Positions 11,424-23,774 are shown, counted from the first letter of the stretch. The stretch: DNA of 64,000 nucleotides from Lepidodermella squamata (GCA_047495785.1 JBLDXI010000055.1:1054001-1118000), one strand, 5' to 3'. Notes: a model not told the origin generated them from the letters alone. Numbers and translations are program-made.

Positions 11424-12807
11424 ATGTCAACAATAGCGATTTTGATTCGTTCTGGCTCTTTGTCACGTAGCGTTGCCTCTCGATACCTCCGTCCTCATGT
11501 AATTTCATACAATGGTCTTCGTTTTAATTCATCCTCGAAAGCTCCAGCTGCTGCATCAGGGCAGTATATCCCGGAACCTCCCACTCCAGGAGCACCGCAA
11601 ATTAGTTCACCGGTTTGTGTTTCTGCGCTTTGCGAATTTTTTGACAATATCATGCTTTTTCAGATTGAGTTATTCCAACCCGATCAGTTGAATGCGCTGG
11701 GCGAGCCTACGATTAGCAGCTTGGGTCTTGGAAGCTATTACACCCCTTGGGGCCTTTTCCAAAATGTTTTCGAGGCAATGCACGTTAATCTTCACCTGCC
11801 ATGGCTCGCATGCATCTCAGTTACAGCGATGGTCGTTCGTCTTGCAATTTTCCCATTTCTGATCAAGCAGCAACAGCGCAATGCGGAAATGGCTCGGTTA
11901 ATGCCTATTATGCAGGAAATTCAGGAAAAACTAAGCGAGATTAAGGCAACACGTAATATCACCAAAATGTCCACGGCGTTCCAACCCCATCACATTGCTG
12001 CTGTCGAGGTTTGATTTTACATTTAACGCCATGTCTATATTCAATTCGATGATCGTCTGCAGGAATATAAACGTGTCGGTGGAGTTTTTCGCAACTTGAA
12101 AGTTCCCCTGATTCAACTGCCTTTTGTTGTGACAATTTTCGTCAGTCTCCGTCAAATGGCCAATTTACCGGTTCCGTCTTTCAGAGATGCGGGTCTTTTT
12201 TGGTTCCCTGACTTGACGATGGCCGATCCTTATTACATTCTACCTGTCGCAACCTCCGTCCTATTCTGGCTGTCACTTGAATTCGGCTCGGAAGGCATGG
12301 CCTCGTCGGCTCTACCGGGGAATCGTGGGAAACTGCTGACACGAATCATCCCTCTCGCAATGTTACCATTTATGGTGATGTTTCCATCGGCTCTTTGTTG
12401 GTATTGGGCGTCTTCCAGTGCTCTTGGTCTTGCACAGGTAATTTAACAGAAAAATCCTGCTCGAAACAATTTTAATCTAATTTTATTCCGGCTAGCTTGG
12501 TGTAATGCGGATTCCTGGCGTTCGTGCTAAGTTTGGTTTGCCCGACAAAATTGACGCATCTGTGGCGAAAACAGCTGCAAAGGCTAATAATCTAGTTGCG
12601 GTGAAAGCTCCAGCCTCCAGTGATTCATGGTCTATCTCAAGCTGGTGGCAAGGCGTGAAAGAAAAACGCGACCGCGACCGAGCTCTTCGCGAAAGCGAAA
12701 ATATGGGTCGGTCAGACTACGAGAATTTCGTCAAAGCCGGCCAAGGCAAGATTCCGCGCACCTTCGAATACAACCCCAAGGACAAAAACCGACGAGTTTC
12801 CCAATAA
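11424..12807 (+). CDS. OXA1L: Mitochondrial inner-membrane insertase OXA1L
   Basis: Four exons (11424-11612, 11664-12008, 12063-12437, 12496-12807) encode 406 residues. A Ser/Arg-rich presequence is followed by the YidC/Oxa1 core: LPWLACISVTAMVVRLAIFP, LIKQQQRNAEMARLMP, the amphipathic linker before KVPLIQLPFVVTIFVSLRQM, and two more spans ending CWYWASSSALGLAQ. The C-terminus is basic (VKEKRDRDRALRESE), as expected for ribosome binding. OXA1 inserts mitochondrially encoded and some imported proteins into the inner membrane from the matrix side. The first intron is 51 nt and open in frame, so an unspliced reading adds 17 residues. AATAAA occurs at 12901. Confidence 0.93.
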
Positions 12808-12900
12808 ATAGCAACGTGCCGCCGCCTGCTTGTGTTTTTTAGTCAAATACCGTTCGTGTCCCTCGAATGCTTTCTCCATCAGAGTCAGCGCTACGTCACA

Positions 12901-12906
12901 AATAAA
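12901..12906 (+). terminator. Polyadenylation signal of OXA1L
   Basis: AATAAA 94 nt after the OXA1L stop. Confidence 0.5.
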
Positions 12907-13009
12907 ATTTATTGATAAAACTAGACTTAGCGAAGCTGTTGAGGACTTCAATCAAGAGACAGAAGGAAATAATAAAAATCGAAATTTTTACTTCTTCGTT
13001 GTTGATTCA

Positions 13010-14216
13010 TTCAACTTTCCCAATGCAAGCTTCCCAATGCAAGTTTACCAATGTGTAAAACTCACTCCAGGTGAGCTATTATTACGCGTAAACAAGCGCG
13101 TTCACGTCTTAGAGAGAACAACACGCGACAAACAGGGCGCGCGGGAGGTCGGAAAGCTGATTAACTTACTTATCATCGCCCTATAAAACTTGAAAACAGT
13201 TAACACCTCATACTTATGACCCTGACGTAGAGCATCCCGCTCTGAATTCTACTATTTTTGGGTTTTTCACACTTTGCCAACCACGTGAAATTGTAGAAAA
13301 TATCCGGCAAATACAGAATTATAGAGTAGTTTTGGGCTATCGAATTGACCTGGGTCATCGCTAGACTGAGAAACTGACGATTTTTTATGCCAAATTTGTC
13401 CAGGAAGCATATTTAGATGTGTCGAATAAGAACCCAGAAGTGCCGGAGTTGGGTCGCAGCGGCCGAACATAGGACGTTGCCGAATTAGGGCATCTTATAG
13501 CAAATCAGGAATTGAACAGAACTACTGCGCGAAGTGCGAGCGCGAATTCGGCGATGGCCGCGTCATAGCCCAACACAAATGTATCAAAAACTGCAAGCCG
13601 AAGTCGGCCGAAATGCGACGCAATTAGGTTAACACTGAGATTTTACCAAGACAGCGTTTACGGACGTTGTTCACGCGAACAACGGCGTGGAGGGCAATAA
13701 CAGCCGCTACAACCGTTCCGCGCGTTGTTGTCACCTTGCCTTTTGGCGGTTTTGTCACCTTATCATCACCATCGAAGACCATACAGATAGCGATTTGCTA
13801 CTGCAAGAGGCCGGTCAGCAGATCAAGAAGCATACAGCGAGATACCGCCGAATCGACGCCGCTATCAAGAAAATTACGGCGAAATACTCGAAGAAGCGCG
13901 CGGCTCTTATTAACGACGATGATGGCTGTTAAAAAATTAGCATTGAAAACGCTTATTCGTTTTGACATGAATCGCCTAGTATAATCGCCATAAAAGTGCG
14001 CGCAAGGTTAATGAATAGCGCAATAAAATGACACGATGCAAGCTTCCCCAATAATAAGCAATTTTGTTACTAATGGTTCTGGGTAAACTTGAATAAAATC
14101 TGCAGATTGGGAAGCGGATTAGAAGGAAATGCGTGCGTAACGGCTCAATTGCATTTTGGAGTGAGTTTTACACATTGGTAAACTTGCATTGGGAAACTTG
14201 CATTGGGAAAGTTGAA
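13010..14216. mobile_element. 1.2-kb element with 60-bp terminal inverted repeats
   Basis: Positions 13010-13069 and 14157-14216 are reverse complements over 60 bp with one mismatch. Each arm contains two tandem TTCCCAATGCAAG-type units and ends near AAAACTCACTCCA. The 9-mer TCGTTGTTG lies outside both arms (12996-13004 and 14223-14231) and could be a target-site duplication, though 5-6 unmatched bases separate it from each arm. The near-perfect arms indicate a recent insertion or recent mobility. The interior (about 1.1 kb) has no transposase I recognise, only two short reading frames described separately, so the copy is probably non-autonomous. Confidence 0.75.
13430..13932 (+). other. Coding-like reading frames inside the inverted-repeat element
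   Basis: Two stretches look like former or real exons. The first, ending at the TAG at 13625-13627, contains YCAKCEREFGDGRVIAQHKC, a C-x2-C...H-x-C zinc-binding pattern followed by a Lys-rich tail. The second ends at the stop at 13930-13932 and contains a basic helical segment (QQIKKHTARYRRIDAAIKK) ending in DDDGC. They are in different frames with splice-like signals between them. No start codon or complete model can be fixed. They may be captured host exons or remains of an element protein. Confidence 0.35.
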
Positions 14217-14524
14217 GACACCTCGTTGTTGTTGTTTATAAATAGAAAATATTTTACAAAGCCCCGAGTGACAATTTATTTTTCATGATCTTGAGTTATT
14301 TTCTCATTTTTCACGGCTGGGTTTCTATAAAGTAAGATTAATAAGTATAATGATGCGCACTGTTACGCCAAACAAACGTCGCTGCACACTCAATTTATCG
14401 CAAAATACCAAAGTACAGTACGCAATTAAATATATATCAGCATATTGATAGCAAGAGAGGGGTACATAACACTGATGGAGGTTCAATCATTCGATCAAAT
14501 TTCTCGAGCTGACGACGCGGCTTG

Positions 14525-15178
14525 TCACGGCTTGTCGCGCAACCGGGGTGACTCATCGCTCGGCATTGCCCGGCCGTTTTCGAAGTCCCAACCGAACTCG
14601 GCTGTACAGAACGAGTTGTCGCTGAGCACGCTTGAAGAGGCGTTGTTGAAAGAATCGTCCATAAAACTGTTGTCTTTGAACAGAGCCACTCTCCGCAAAT
14701 ACCTGAAACAGATTAAGGGGGATTTCAGCTTTTTTATCAATTTTCCTACTAGTATTTCTAGAACTTACTTTGATTCAACGGTAGGGGGTGTGGATGAAAT
14801 TGCGAGCTTAGCCCACTCGTGGGGCGAGTAGACACCGTCGAGACCGGGAACAAAGTATAGCGTATCTTCTTCTTCGTCATGGCTGTCATTCTCGTCGTCG
14901 TTGATCGCTCGTGGCGCCGTCGGCCAGACAGCGCCGTTCGTTGACAACTGCTCACAGGCTGGGGCTTTTCGTATCCGCGGCATATCCCCCGGCATTTCTT
15001 TGCCAGAAACAAACTTCGGCGGCACTGAAATTGTGTTGACCAGCCGATCGCGGTCTTTTATGTAAGTTGTAAGTGGCGAGCCGTAGAAAGTCGGAGGCGA
15101 GAAGTCGTCATCGTCGTAGCTACCCGCAGTTGTGTTCATAACCAACTTGGGCGGCGTCGAAGTTGTCGGGAACTGCAT
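14525..15178 (-). CDS. Orphan acidic protein of 195 residues
   Basis: Two exons, 14769-15178 and 14525-14702, join in frame through a GTAAGT donor and a TTTCAG acceptor. The product has no signal peptide, membrane span or domain I recognise. It holds Pro/Thr-rich N-terminal repeats (STPPKLV, SVPPKFV), an acidic run (DDENDSHDEEED), and after the intron a KYLRRVALFKDNSF stretch followed by a Ser/Asn-rich, probably disordered tail ending RLRDKP. The ATG at 15178 sits inside a T-rich acceptor-like sequence (ATGCAG), so an upstream exon is possible. It is the last member of the minus-strand gene run, 360 nt downstream of receptor B. Confidence 0.6.
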
Positions 15179-15538
15179 GCCAACAAAAAAAAATCGGTTC
15201 ACACGTACTAGAGAACAAGATGAACAAGAAGCGGTAAATAACCACGTGGCGAATGGCTTTTTTTTAGGGTAATTGAGCTATTTTGAACAAAACAGCTGTG
15301 CTCGATTATCGGCGTGTGTGCGTGTGGTTCTGTGTTGCGATTGTGACTAATAACTGAACAAAACGAGTCAGAAATTACGTTCGCCCGAAACTAAGACGAA
15401 CTGCGTCATCGCTTCGCACGTGGCTGATTGCGCAATCGTGACACGCGACTCGTTTCGACATCAGGAATAAATAGAAGAGTCATGATAAAACCGCAAAAAA
15501 ACGCAATGCAGGAAAAAAATCAAGCGAAACAAGTTTTT
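15179..15538. other. Spacer between receptor B and the orphan acidic protein gene
   Basis: No coding region seen; AT-rich with T-tracts on the minus strand that could serve as a splice or trans-splice acceptor for the downstream gene. Confidence 0.45.
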
Positions 15539-18500
15539 TTATTTTAAATGCAAAGCGATAATAACAATCAGAACAAACACACCTATTGCAACACCCACGG
15601 CGGAGCCTATGATGGCATTTGTCGTCGAAGCGGTGATTTCTTCGCCAACAATATCAGAAAAGGCATTCGACGCAAACTCGAATTCTCTGATGAATTTCGA
15701 AGTTGTGTTGAAATGATCGTTACCGAAATTCAGCGTAACAGAATGCTTCAAGCGTCTCGCATCGCTAAATAACGGGGCTGATGGTGTCCCTAAGAAGTCG
15801 ATGGGCAACGGATTGCCATCCTCGACAAATGCTGCCCAAATAGGAATTATTTGAACGACGTAATAATCAGCTGGAAGTTTCAGGCAAGGCGTGATTGATT
15901 CGAAAAATAACCCCTGATGATTAGGAAGATTCAATTTTTCGTAAAACAGCTCCGTCGCTTTTTCGATGTAAAAATGAGGAAAGTCGGCAATGAGTGTTGC
16001 AAGTTTAACGGCGCCTTTCAATTGGTATTCACCGGACAAGACACTATCAACAGGGGTCGCTATAATCTCGTACGAATGAAGGACCAACCCTGAAACACGT
16101 GTTTTCGCCATCGACCAAGAAATGTTCCAGGCTATCATATCTCCTTTAACCGTTTCTTCCAAATGAAGATTCGACGGCCTGAACGTTTCTGAAATCAGAA
16201 ATTAAATATTGCAAGGGCAACAGCGTAAAAATTACCTATAGCATCGTGGTCTTTGTGCACAGTTATCGCACCCACAATGCCTGCGGATGAAACGTCCGAA
16301 AATTCCGCCGCTAGGAAATGAAAATCGGCTGACATGACAATCTGCAAGCTTTCAACATGACTGTCCAATCCTTCGATTTCAGCGTAATGAGAGGTGGGCG
16401 AAACGCTTGATGTAATTGAAGTTTTGAGGCGGTGGCAGCCCAGACAAGCCAGAAATTTCGACTTCTCGGCGGTGGCAATTTCTGAGGGTAATTTCGCTGA
16501 TGCGGGGCATTGATAAAAGCAGAATGAAACGCTAAAATCGTATCGGCTCAAATCATTTGTAGACCAATGAAGTAAAATTTTCGATTTCGACACCAAAAGC
16601 CATGTAAAGTCGGTCGCTTTGAAAATAGGCGGCACCATTTTAGAGGCCTAAAAACCCATCAAATGAATTAGCAGACGAGGTTAAGCATTCAACAGACCAG
16701 TTCGACATCAGCACAGCTGAGTCCAATTTCATGGCCGTCATCAATTCGATCGAGATCCGCGAAATTAACTCGACCAGCGCACTTGTCGATAGGTTCTTTT
16801 CGAATAATCGCTTTCGAATTATCGACGAGAAATTTGAGAGAAGCGTGGCATTCACTTGAAGTGGCGGCAAAATTACGGCACATCGGCAGTTGCCATGCGA
16901 CTACTAAATTGCGACCCTCTCGCTCAGCTATGATGACAGCCGAGCTTTCAGGGGTTCGGTAGCTGTAGCAATCGGATGCTATCTAAACGAAAAATTACGA
17001 TACAGTGAGAAATCGAGCAACGCTATCAGTTACCATTAAGCAGTGATCAGTTGCTGGCATCAGTTTGGCAAATGCGAGAGGAAGTTGGGTGATTTCTCCG
17101 GTTACTAATCCGATCGAATCGTTACTAAATTGTGGGTCGAGGCAGTTGCAAGACGGATGAATCACTACCTTGTTGTCGGTTCCGATAAATTCAGGAATTT
17201 CCTCATGGGGAAATAAGCGATCGGAAGTGACTTCGGTGTAAAATTCTGACGCGCTGCTAGACTGAAGGCATACGAACGTTGAACCTGATTTCTGTTCGTT
17301 AACTTCTAAGCTGGGATGTCCAGATGTGCTATCGTCAAAGTACGGCAAATCAGCGAGTTCGGAAGTTGCCGTGATATCGTGATCATCAGCCAGCGATTTA
17401 ACAAACACCGAGTACGAAATCGAAGTGCGACAGAGCAGCTGATCTGTTATGAAAAAATCTGGCAGATCTCTGAACGCGGCCGTTAAAATCCCTTCGCCAG
17501 ATTGGGTGACGAGAAAGGCCCCTAAAAAGTGAGTAGTCGCGCCGGGTCCCAAATCGCCCAGGCAATGCCGACCTTCAGACTCAGAATGAGACACTTCTCG
17601 GTGTCGGATTATTCCAACGGCGATTTTCCGCACAGGTATATCGACAGCCTGCTCCGAGCCAGGTGCCACTAGGGTTAGAACAGGCGACGAGAATGTAACT
17701 TGCACCCACTTATCTTGAATTGCAACTTCAGTGATTTCACCTGGCGTAAGGCTTACATCAGCATTCGACGTCGTTGACACCACGTTTAGATAAATGATGC
17801 TCGATGCAGGCGAATACTCGCCATTTGGAAAACACTGGTAGTAACCGCCATTTCTTGCGTTGGCGTGGTAAATTGTTAAATTCGACCAAACAAGAAATTC
17901 GTCCACAATGCGTCGGTCCACGTTGTAATCCCCGTTAGCACCCCCGTCGCTTTCATTCAAGGCGAGAGGCGAGCCGTTGAAATACCATTTTGAAGCAAAC
18001 GCCCTGGGACTGGTTCTATTCCTGGCGATACTTAGACATGGCAATGTGGCATGTGTCAACGCAGGTATTTCAAAGTCCTGAATAATCGAAACCGATATAT
18101 CATCGTTGCTTATTATTTCTGCCTCATCATTGAGGCAATAATCTAAAAATGAAAGCTTTTAAAATAAATAGGTCTCGCAGGCAAATCATCGAACTCAAAC
18201 CTTGCCCAAGCAATATCACTGCTGTCTTTGACCTGATTGTCCCAGTTGAGTTAGAACTCAGCAAGCACCATACGTGAAATTCACAAGTTCCCTCGCAAGT
18301 TAATTCCAGGGAAGATTGTACTGACCCATTAACAGCAACATGGAACAAATTCGCGATATTTTTTCCAGGTTCACCGCGGCTAACATGCCAATCGATAACA
18401 TCGTCGCTGTTTTCAGCTGCATCGCAATTAAGCTGATGATTTTTCAGGTGAGAACAGAAACTGGATGGTTCTTTAATAAACCCAAAACTTGAATTACTGG

Positions 18501-18621
18501 CGGTTGAATTCGAATCATCGATGATACATTTTGCGTGAGTAGCGGGAAAAAACCCGAGTAAGATCGCAGCGAGAAGAACCCAATGAGAGTAACATGCTTT
18601 CTTAGCTGTTTGCCAACGCAT
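15539..18621 (-). CDS. Ig/FN3-like single-span receptor B (almost no cytoplasmic tail)
   Basis: Five exons (18201-18621, 17034-18142, 16698-16982, 16236-16647, 15539-16188) give 958 residues. Signal peptide (HWVLLAAILLGFFPATHA), an N-terminal Cys-bearing region with LTCEGTCEFHVWC, an Ig-like domain at about residues 165-265 (ATLPCLSI ... WSNLTIYHANARNGGYYQCF), a Cys-containing middle region (HPSCNC, DHCLM), FN3-like beta domains (VVAWQLP, LLHWSTND, CLGC, IAWNISWSMA), and a terminal helix (IIGSAVGVAIGVFVLIVII) with about four residues after it. Many N-glycosylation sequons. It is a tandem paralogue of receptor A with shared intron positions. No named family is recognised; a cell-surface adhesion or recognition role is inferred. 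Confidence 0.78.
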
Positions 18622-20046
18622 GGCGACGATGACAATTTGCTGTCTTTCGATCAATCGGAAGGAAGAAAAAAATTGTTTGAATTTACGCCAATATAAAAAC
18701 GCTAATTCGAACCAGACGACCCCGCTGTCCGCACTTTCACTGCCCGGTCTCATTCCGTCAACGACCGCGCAGTAGCAATAAAAACACACCGCCTTGACAT
18801 GTTCAATAGCCGCGCACCCGGTCAAATTATGCCACTACTCGTGACCCAATTGCGAGTATAAAACAACCGGCGATTTAAAATTCCGTCCATCTTTTATTTC
18901 AAGTCCGTGATAATTCAGCATTTTATCCGCGATAAAAAAGTAAACAGATGCGCTCAGAGCAGCGAAAAATACGCCAATTACAAATAGAAGTCACACGAAA
19001 GAATTTTAGAATTTCCACACGCACACACATTTACAAAGTTTTTCCTCGTTAACGTCATCCTCCGTCATCATCAACGCTTCCCTCCAATCAGGCGAATAAC
19101 CGGAGTACATCTGCCGTGTGAACACAGCGGATAAACACTTTGGCGCTTGAATCATGTTCCCTCTCAAAAATAAGGTTTAAACGCTTCTCAAAAATAAGCG
19201 GATAGAGTTTACACAATAATAAAAATAGCTGAAAGTGAGCAAGAATTCATCAATACGTATTAGCTGTGATATTTCACAATTATTATTATTATTTTTGGAC
19301 AAAAAATAGATGAATGAAGAGTGTTTTCAGAAGAATCTGATCACGATAGATAGGTATATATCATAAATAGTAAAGCTTATATTGCAAAGAAAATAAGCAC
19401 AGTATATCAAGAAGTTTTCAAATTACACGCATCCTCGCATTGTATGAATATTTGTGACAACAGGGTTAAAATGAATGTTTCAAGGTCGTGCTGCAACAAA
19501 CAATTCTAGGCGATTTATTACAAAATTTATAGGTGTCAACAACAATTTTTTTATATTTTAGTGTGGTAAAGATTTCAACAGCATTTTTCAGGTGTCATCA
19601 TTTGTCAGGTATGTTTATAGTTCACATTTTATATACTTAACTATGTTTTTAAAGCAATAAGTTGACACGCTAAATTGCATCATAATAATCAGCTTTTTTT
19701 AACAGCATCATGTAAGGTCAAAAATAGGTGTTTTATCAACTCTTTGGAAATTGCGGCAATAAGAACTTGCGTCAAAATTGGCGAAAAAAAATCAACACGA
19801 TGAGCGAGAATTCTAAAGCATAGTTAAAAACACAGCGCGCCAATATGAAAAACTGGCACCAGGTATTGAAGTCAATAAACGCATCATAGTGATCAGATTT
19901 AAGATAAAATAAAAAACTACGCACCGTTATAGGCTCAGTACGGCGCGGGTGAAATACCGAGGTAGAGACGACACAGTAACAACGTAGGAAACAAAAAATC
20001 AGCAATTTTCTTTTCTAAGGAAAGGAGCTAGAATTGTGAAATCATG
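18622..20046. other. Spacer between the two receptor paralogues
   Basis: About 1.4 kb, AT-rich, no coding region seen. It contains a small direct repeat (CTCAAAAATAAG near 19164 and 19187). It should hold the 3' end of receptor A and the promoter or acceptor site of receptor B. Confidence 0.5.
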
Positions 20047-23000
20047 TCAAGCTTCAACGCAGTTTACAGAGGTGAGAAGGGGCGCTGACCGGTTATTAGT
20101 GACACCTGGGGTGCGCGACTCGGCAGTTAGGAACGCACTACCTTCCTGTGGGTCCTGCTGCTCGGTTTCGGTGGACCGGGGTGACAGCGAATCTGAGTAT
20201 TTTACAACATAGCGCCGCACCTGGCACCGGTATACGAGGTACATTGCCGCGAGTAGAAGGGTCAAGAACACGACACACGTGATAACGATAGGTAGAGGCA
20301 GTAGGGACGCGAGAAAGTCGCTTGAACCCGCCGATTTATTATCATCCTGCTGCTGGCCCAGTGTTCGCAACAGATCATCGTGAGACAGCGCGCGTTCCCT
20401 TAGCCTCGACAACTTCGCTTCAGAATTAAGGCGGAACATGAAGGGTTCTGACGGCGCTCCGTCAATAATTATAGTCGCGTTATCCACCTCGCGCGCTTGT
20501 TTCCACGACCAAACCGGCGTGACCTGAACGATGTAGGAGCTGGCAAGAGCTCGTGAACATGCCTCGACACGCCACAGCAGCTCGTTTGTTGCGTTGCTAA
20601 TGACATAGCTGTTCTGCCCAGGTGCAACAACACGCACAAGCCCGGGTTCATCACCGGCGAAAACTGGCAGCACTTGGACGGTGTACGAGACAAGGGTCAA
20701 TGCAGAGTCATTCGAAGGCCCTTTCCAAGTAACGGTCCAATCGGCATTCTGACTAGCTGACATTGAGACCTTCGTCGGACGGTGGCGATCTGAAATACAG
20801 GAAAATACACACTTATTTCTACGTATATGTATTGCTTTAGTGCTTTGTATATTATTGTCTTTTTAATTATATTTTTATGCTTAGAATTAAAGAATTAATT
20901 TTGGCATCACACGCATTGACATGAACAACGCGTCCGTTGACTCATTAAATTACTGCAGCAACTAATTTGCTGGTATACGTGTCATCATTAATAGTTCAGA
21001 TTCAAGGAAAATGTTGAAGTAAACAGCTAGCACAATTAAGGGAAGAGACAAGTATAGCCTTAACCACGTCAAAATAACATGATGAGACAGCTAAATCTGG
21101 AAAAAATTATCCCATGCGTTCCACTCAATGCTGATAAGTTTAACGAGTGCATTTAGAAAATTGAGGGCAAATTCGAACAAACCTATCTGTTCATCGACCA
21201 CCGACACGTTGATACGACCGACAATACCAACAGGCACCATTTCATGTAGTTGCGGAGTTTCATAATCTTGCATAGCCACGTAATCTTTCCCTAAAAAGTC
21301 AACAGGTGAGACAGTGAATGTGATGTAAGAACTAAATGTACCTGAGTCAATATATAGGGTAACATCGGCCCATACTACAAATTGAAGATTCGAAGCGTTC
21401 TCGTCGAATCCGTTGAGTTCGGCGTGCATTTCATCGCCAGGGCTGACGGAAATAGCTGAGACGCGACAAACAAAACGACAGCCGAGGCATTCCAGCTGCC
21501 GTTTGTCTATCGAATGGCCATCAGGCGGCAATTGCGTCGACGGTAAACACGCGTAAATCGAAAAACTGATCTCAGTCACTAGATGATTTTCCGCTGGATC
21601 GTCGACAAATCCGGCTACAGTCCACGAAAGCACAATTCGCGATCGAGATACGACAAAGGCACCGAGGTTTTTTATGCTGAATAAGGCAGGGACAGCCAGC
21701 GAACTCTGAAATCAATTCGAAAATTATACAAATTATACGAATTGATTGAGCTACCAAGTCCTGAGATTTGTCGTAGGACAGCGCGATGTCATGCCGTGAA
21801 GTGAAATGCTCGACATTTTCGAACTCAACTCGCCCCGAGCAGTTGGTAACCGGAATCGCCGAGCGAGTTTCTCGGTACTGAAGGGCGATGGTCCAGTTGT
21901 AAGACTTCGCCAGTTGCCGGTGGCAATGCGCCATGTACCAAGATACGGCAATTCTACGATCGGCCATCCTTTCGTATGACAACGGGTGTTGGGGCAGGTG
22001 CTTCGCCGAGCCTTGAGCGTCAGTCTTTAGAACCCCAGGCGCGAAGTAATCAGTGCATTGAGCAACACCTGCAGACTTGTACTGTGAATCAAAGAGTTAA
22101 TCAATTACCTAGTAATCATTATTTCAATTCTCTTACCGAAAAACAGTGGCTGGTATTGGGGGTTAACCCGGTAGTAGCATATGAGACATGAGATATTGTG
22201 ATTTCTCGAGATAACGGGTTGTTCGTGTTGATCAAATACGAATGGTTTTCCTCGTCTGAATCACAGGGACAGGTGCAATACGGCGTTACGACAACACGCT
22301 CGGGTCGTTCGAGTTCGGTTGGAGAGCTGACTTGATTCGGCTCTCTAGCAGCCATTAGCGACCCTCTTGATTTCGAGCCAATACAGGCAAAGTGGGCAGA
22401 TCTAGGCACGTCAACATAAAACCGCAGCTTTTCATCCTTAAGCGGGCGATTTTCGAATGTGAAAGGAAACAGCCGTGAATGCGCGGTGGCATTCATTGGA
22501 AATGAGAAAAATTTGATGAATAAATGATAGGAGAAATAGTTAGAGCAGCTTGGAAGAAAATGTGAAGGAATTTGCAGTTCTGCCGTGTCGACCAAAGGCT
22601 CCGCGGTGAACATCTCACTAAACCACGTTTCAGCACTCGGGACATTCAGACCAGTCAAGCAATCGAATTCACGCATGTCCAATAGCTTCAAAACTTGTTT
22701 ACGCTGACGGACGATGCCGATCTGGTAATTAAGCGGTGTTTTGAGGTAAATGCTTGGCACCAAAGTGTCGCTTTTCTCCGATGAAATTTCAGAGCTGTTG
22801 AATGTCACTTTCAATTCGCGGTTGGCAGAGAGAGATGCGCCGCGTATTTCAGGTTGAGTCAAAATGGCTTGTTTGGCTGAAGATCCGACTACTTCAAGGT
22901 AGATAATGTTGAAATCTGAGGGTTGAAATTCGCCTCCGATGAAGCATTGGTAGTAACCCGTATGACTTGAGTTAGCATTGTATATCGTCAGATTGCTCCA

Positions 23001-23639
23001 CAGAAAATAGTCGTCTTTCATGCGACGCTCAACGTTGTACGTACCATCTGCTTCCAAGTCGCCGTCGAATAACCGCAAGCCATTTTTGTACCAATTCGTC
23101 GAAAAATAGTAACTCGACTGGCTTTCCGCGTGCTTCGGAGCTAGGGTCATGCAAGGTAGAGTGGCATTTGACATATGGGGCACCTTGATAGACAGATACC
23201 GCGGCTCTGGGCTCTGTAAGCTGTAACTTTCAAATTCTGTACACCGGCCGAATTCGACGAAAGCGACCCGGCTAAGCACGGTCAATGATTTAGACACGTA
23301 AATACTGCATTGCACCTTCAGCTGACAATTTTGACCACAAGTTACCGTTATAGTTCCATTGCTACCGGTTTTGTAGGGGTATTTTTTACCCGAATCGATC
23401 GATATAACACGCCATTTCACCTCGAGATTTCTCGATTTCAGGAGATAGGCCGCCGAACACTGGGCCTGGTAGACGCCCGACTCGGATAAACACGCCGAGA
23501 TGGGTTGATTCAAGAACGCGATCAAATTTTCATCGCCAGATTCGTGAAGGCAGGGACGATCGGACAGTAGCGGGCTAATCGAGTTCACGGGGCCGATTTT
23601 CAGACAAAATATTAGCAGAAACGTCCAATATATTAACAT
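20047..23639 (-). CDS. Ig/FN3-like single-span receptor A (with cytoplasmic tail)
   Basis: Exons 22137-23639, 21755-22081, 21342-21705, 21183-21290 and 20047-20789 encode 1014 residues. Signal peptide (LIYWTFLLIFCLKIGPVNS), N-terminal Cys region (VTCGQNCQLKVQC), Ig-like domain (NATLPCMTL ... WSNLTIYNANSSHTGYYQCF), a Cys-rich middle (TPYCTCPCDSDEE, SHCFS), three FN3-like blocks (IAVSWYM, IVLSWTV with CLGC, WTVTWKG), then a membrane span (IVITCVVFLTLLLAAMYLVY, about 927-952) and a 60-residue tail with Tyr and Ser/Thr/Pro sites. The 51-nt step 21291-21341 is open in frame but reads like an intron when compared with receptor B. ATG at 23639 overlaps a minimal upstream ATG-TGA. The start is only 135 nt after the RRP7A stop. 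Confidence 0.8.
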
Positions 23640-23774
23640 CACATGCTGCTGGCTTGAAATTAGCGTGAAACTATCCCTCCGTCACATTAGTTCGTAAAAG
23701 TATCTACAAATAGGAGTAAGCGCTATTAATTAAGGTGGGGATTTTCATATCGTCATTGAGCAATCAAAACAAGA

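Noticed and set aside
14445-14831. 128-codon plus-strand frame
   Set aside because: Antisense to the better-supported two-exon minus-strand gene at 14525-15178.
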